A DNA stretch of 8,834 nucleotides from CAJBVG01 sp943360385. Its GTDB lineage: Bacteria; Bacteroidota; Bacteroidia; Sphingobacteriales; Sphingobacteriaceae. The stretch lies in NCBI GenBank assembly GCA_943360385.1, contig CALRIM020000128.1:1-8834 (forward strand), written 5' to 3'. The notes under the pieces were generated by a model that was not told where the DNA came from, made no database searches, and worked only from the letters and a program-made list of their open reading frames with translations. A program made the position numbers and the translations under genes. The first letter of the stretch is position 1. Each line of letters opens with the position of its first letter. Positions 6,758 to 8,834 of this stretch are shown in pieces.

Positions 6758-8797
6758 ATGAAAAAGTTTTTTATTATTTCTGCCATGCTTATTGGGCAAA
6801 CAGTGTTTGCACAAAATAAGATGCAGCCAGAAACGCTTTGGAAATTCGGAAGAGTTGCAGAGCCCAAAGTTTCGCCAGATGGCAAAATGGTAGTTTACCA
6901 AATTACAACCTATAAGGTTGAAGAAAACAAAGGGAACACGGACCTGTGGATAGTTCCAACAGCAGGGGGAACCCCTAAACAATTAACAGCGACTACAACT
7001 TCAGAAGGGAATGCTCGTTGGAGACCAGACGGGAAAAAGATTGGGTACTTAAGTTCAGAAACTGGAGAATCTCAGTTGTGGGAAATGAATGCAGATGGTT
7101 CCGAGAAAAAACAGATTAGCAATATTGTAGGAGGGGTTTATAATTTTAATTATTCACCAACACAAAAGCACATTTATTTTTCGCAAGAAGTAGATTTAGA
7201 TTATACAGTAAAGAAGAGATATCCTGATTTGCCAAAAGCAAATGCTTTGGAATATGATGGCTTAACAATGCGTCACTGGACACAATGGGAAGACGGAGCT
7301 TATAGTCACGTAATGTATTGTTCTTATGAGGATGGGAAATTAGGCGCGGTTACAGACTTAATGCCAGGTGAACATTTTGATGCACCTACTCAGCCATTTG
7401 GAGGAGAGGAGCAAATGAGTTGGAGTCCTGATGGGAAAACCATAGCCTATACTTGTAAAAAAGAAAGCGGTACAGCTTACGCAGTAAGTACGAATACAGA
7501 TATCTATTTATATAATATTGAAACAGGAAAAACAACGAATATTTCTATGCCAAATATGGGGTACGATGTTGACCCACGTTTCTCTCCAGATGGAAAATCG
7601 ATTGCTTGGTTAAGTATGCAAAGGGCAGGATTTGAAGCGGATAAAAATAGAATTATGGTGATGGATTTAGTGACTAAAAACTTAACTGAAATAACTAAAC
7701 CATATGATCAAAGTGCGGATAATATTGTATGGTCTAAAGATTCGAAAACCATTTATTTTACTAGTTGTGTAGATGCTGTGCATCAAATATTTTCTTATTC
7801 ATTTTTGGCAAAAAAAGACGCACTTCGTAAAATTACAAATGGGTTGAGCGATATGGGTGGGATTGAATTGTATGTTGAAGGGAAAACAACAAACATCGTT
7901 GCTACTCGTGTTAATATGAGTAGACCAACAGAGATTTATAAAGTTGAAACGTTAAAAGGAAATCAAACATTATTATCGCACACAAATGACGATATAATTG
8001 AAAGCTTAAAACTAGGAAGAGTTGAGAAAAGGATGGTTGCTACAACAGACGATAAAGAGATGTTGGTTTGGGTAATTTATCCTCCAGATTTCGATAAGGA
8101 TAAAAAATATCCAACACTATTGGTTTGTCAGGGTGGCCCACAAAGCACCGTTAGTCAAGGGTTTTCATATCGTTGGAATTTTCAATTAATGGCAGCGAAG
8201 GGATATATTGTTGTGGCTCCGAACAGAAGAGGATTACCTTCTTTTGGACAAGAATGGAATGATGAAATAAGTGGGGATTGGGGAGGACAAGCGATGAACG
8301 ACTTACTATCTGCTATAGATGATGTAAGTAAGGAATCGTATGTAGATACAAGTCGCAGGGCAGCAGTGGGAGCAAGTTATGGAGGCTATTCTGTGTATTG
8401 GTTAGCAGGTCATCATAACAAAAGATTTAAATCGTTTATTGCACATTGTGGAGTATTCAATTTAGAGAGTATGTATGGAGCAACAGAAGAAATATTTTTT
8501 GCTAATCATGATTTAGAAGGGCCGTATTGGAAGAATCCAAAACCAAAATCGTACGAAGCATTTTCTCCACACAAATTCGTTCAAAATTGGAATACCCCAA
8601 TTTTAGTAATACATAACGAGAAAGATTTTAGAGTGCCATTGGGCGAAGGCTTACAGGCTTATTCAGCAGCTCAGTTACAAGGCATAAAAAGCAGGTTTTT
8701 ATATTTCTCAGACGAGGGTCATTGGGTAACCAAACCACAGAATAGTATTTTGTGGCAGAGGGAGTTTTATAGATGGTTAGACGAAACATTAAAATAG
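6758..8797 (+). CDS. dpp5: Exported S9-family dipeptidyl-peptidase, DPP5-like
   Basis: Serine peptidase of the prolyl-oligopeptidase clan, predicted to release N-terminal dipeptides from oligopeptides in the periplasm. Residues 1-19 are a signal peptide (MKKFFIISAMLIGQTVFAQ). A beta-propeller (about 25-410) carries repeated blades with SPDGK-type turns: VSPDGK at 38, WRPDGK at 88, WSPDGK at 222, FSPDGK at 275 and WSKDSK at 325. The alpha/beta-hydrolase domain (about 425-679) has GGPQSTVSQ, the nucleophile elbow GASYGG (S540), D623 in NEKDFRVP and H655 in DEGHW, giving a complete Ser-Asp-His triad. Length (679) and the motifs RRGLPSFGQEWN, SVYWLAGHH and SPHKFVQNW closely resemble Porphyromonas gingivalis DPP5 as I remember it, an enzyme favouring Ala or hydrophobic residues at P1. 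The symbol rests on that resemblance; specificity is inferred. It is the last gene of the cluster starting at 4140, 18 bases after the small membrane protein. A bare S9-peptidase label would be the safe fallback. Confidence 0.9.
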   Translation: MKKFFIISAMLIGQTVFAQNKMQPETLWKFGRVAEPKVSPDGKMVVYQITTYKVEENKGNTDLWIVPTAGGTPKQLTATTTSEGNARWRPDGKKIGYLSSETGESQLWEMNADGSEKKQISNIVGGVYNFNYSPTQKHIYFSQEVDLDYTVKKRYPDLPKANALEYDGLTMRHWTQWEDGAYSHVMYCSYEDGKLGAVTDLMPGEHFDAPTQPFGGEEQMSWSPDGKTIAYTCKKESGTAYAVSTNTDIYLYNIETGKTTNISMPNMGYDVDPRFSPDGKSIAWLSMQRAGFEADKNRIMVMDLVTKNLTEITKPYDQSADNIVWSKDSKTIYFTSCVDAVHQIFSYSFLAKKDALRKITNGLSDMGGIELYVEGKTTNIVATRVNMSRPTEIYKVETLKGNQTLLSHTNDDIIESLKLGRVEKRMVATTDDKEMLVWVIYPPDFDKDKKYPTLLVCQGGPQSTVSQGFSYRWNFQLMAAKGYIVVAPNRRGLPSFGQEWNDEISGDWGGQAMNDLLSAIDDVSKESYVDTSRRAAVGASYGGYSVYWLAGHHNKRFKSFIAHCGVFNLESMYGATEEIFFANHDLEGPYWKNPKPKSYEAFSPHKFVQNWNTPILVIHNEKDFRVPLGEGLQAYSAAQLQGIKSRFLYFSDEGHWVTKPQNSILWQREFYRWLDETLK

Positions 8798-8834
8798 GAA
8801 TTGATTAAGCAAACTAGCAAACTGGTGGCACGAC

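Noticed and set aside
6740..6982. 80-residue minus-strand open frame across the start of the DPP5-like gene
   Set aside because: It is antisense to the signal peptide and first propeller blade of a secure gene, and would run against the direction of the tight plus-strand cluster.
8809..8823. Short direct repeat GCAAACTAGCAAACT after the DPP5-like gene
   Set aside because: There are only two copies of seven bases separated by one base, too short to call a repeat or binding site, and the window ends before any terminator could be seen.
1..8834. Defence system, CRISPR array, prophage or insertion sequence
   Set aside because: There are no regularly spaced repeats, transposase or integrase motifs, phage structural genes or terminal inverted repeats. 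Base composition and gene types look uniform throughout.

Overview
The window looks like ordinary chromosomal DNA from a member of the Bacteroidota, probably a flavobacterium-like or Sphingobacteria-like lineage. The evidence is low GC, no clear Shine-Dalgarno sequences before the starts, and lineage-typical proteins: a DUF5686 outer-membrane protein with a carboxypeptidase-regulatory-like domain, a DPP5-like S9 peptidase, and a short secreted M1 peptidase with a GMEH motif. I see no mobile element, CRISPR array, tRNA or rRNA, and no obvious sign of recent transfer.

Layout. Bases 1-150 are the 3' end of an unrecognised gene. It is followed 12 bases later, in the same frame, by xseA (exonuclease VII large subunit, GTG start). 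xseA overlaps xseB (small subunit). A strong inverted repeat at 1733-1779 separates xseB from the convergent minus-strand pair and probably terminates transcription from both sides. The minus-strand pair, read right to left, is a NUDIX hydrolase (4068-3520) followed by an exported M1 metallopeptidase (3454-1784). A 71-base AT-rich divergent region (4069-4139) separates the NUDIX gene from a plus-strand cluster: a DUF5686 outer-membrane protein (4140-6617), a 39-residue single-span membrane protein (6620-6739), and a DPP5-like exported dipeptidyl-peptidase (6758-8797). The last 37 bases hold nothing I can identify.

How the genes work together. XseA and XseB form one enzyme, which degrades single-stranded DNA. 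The M1 peptidase and the DPP5-like peptidase both have signal peptides and would plausibly trim peptides in the periplasm, one removing single N-terminal residues and the other dipeptides. This fits a peptide-feeding Bacteroidota, but they lie in separate, divergent units. The DUF5686 protein, the tiny membrane protein and the DPP5-like gene are so tightly packed (gaps of 2 and 18 bases) that co-transcription is likely. The tiny gene is the item most easily missed by standard annotation and the best candidate for follow-up. I did not find a convincing undescribed multi-gene system.
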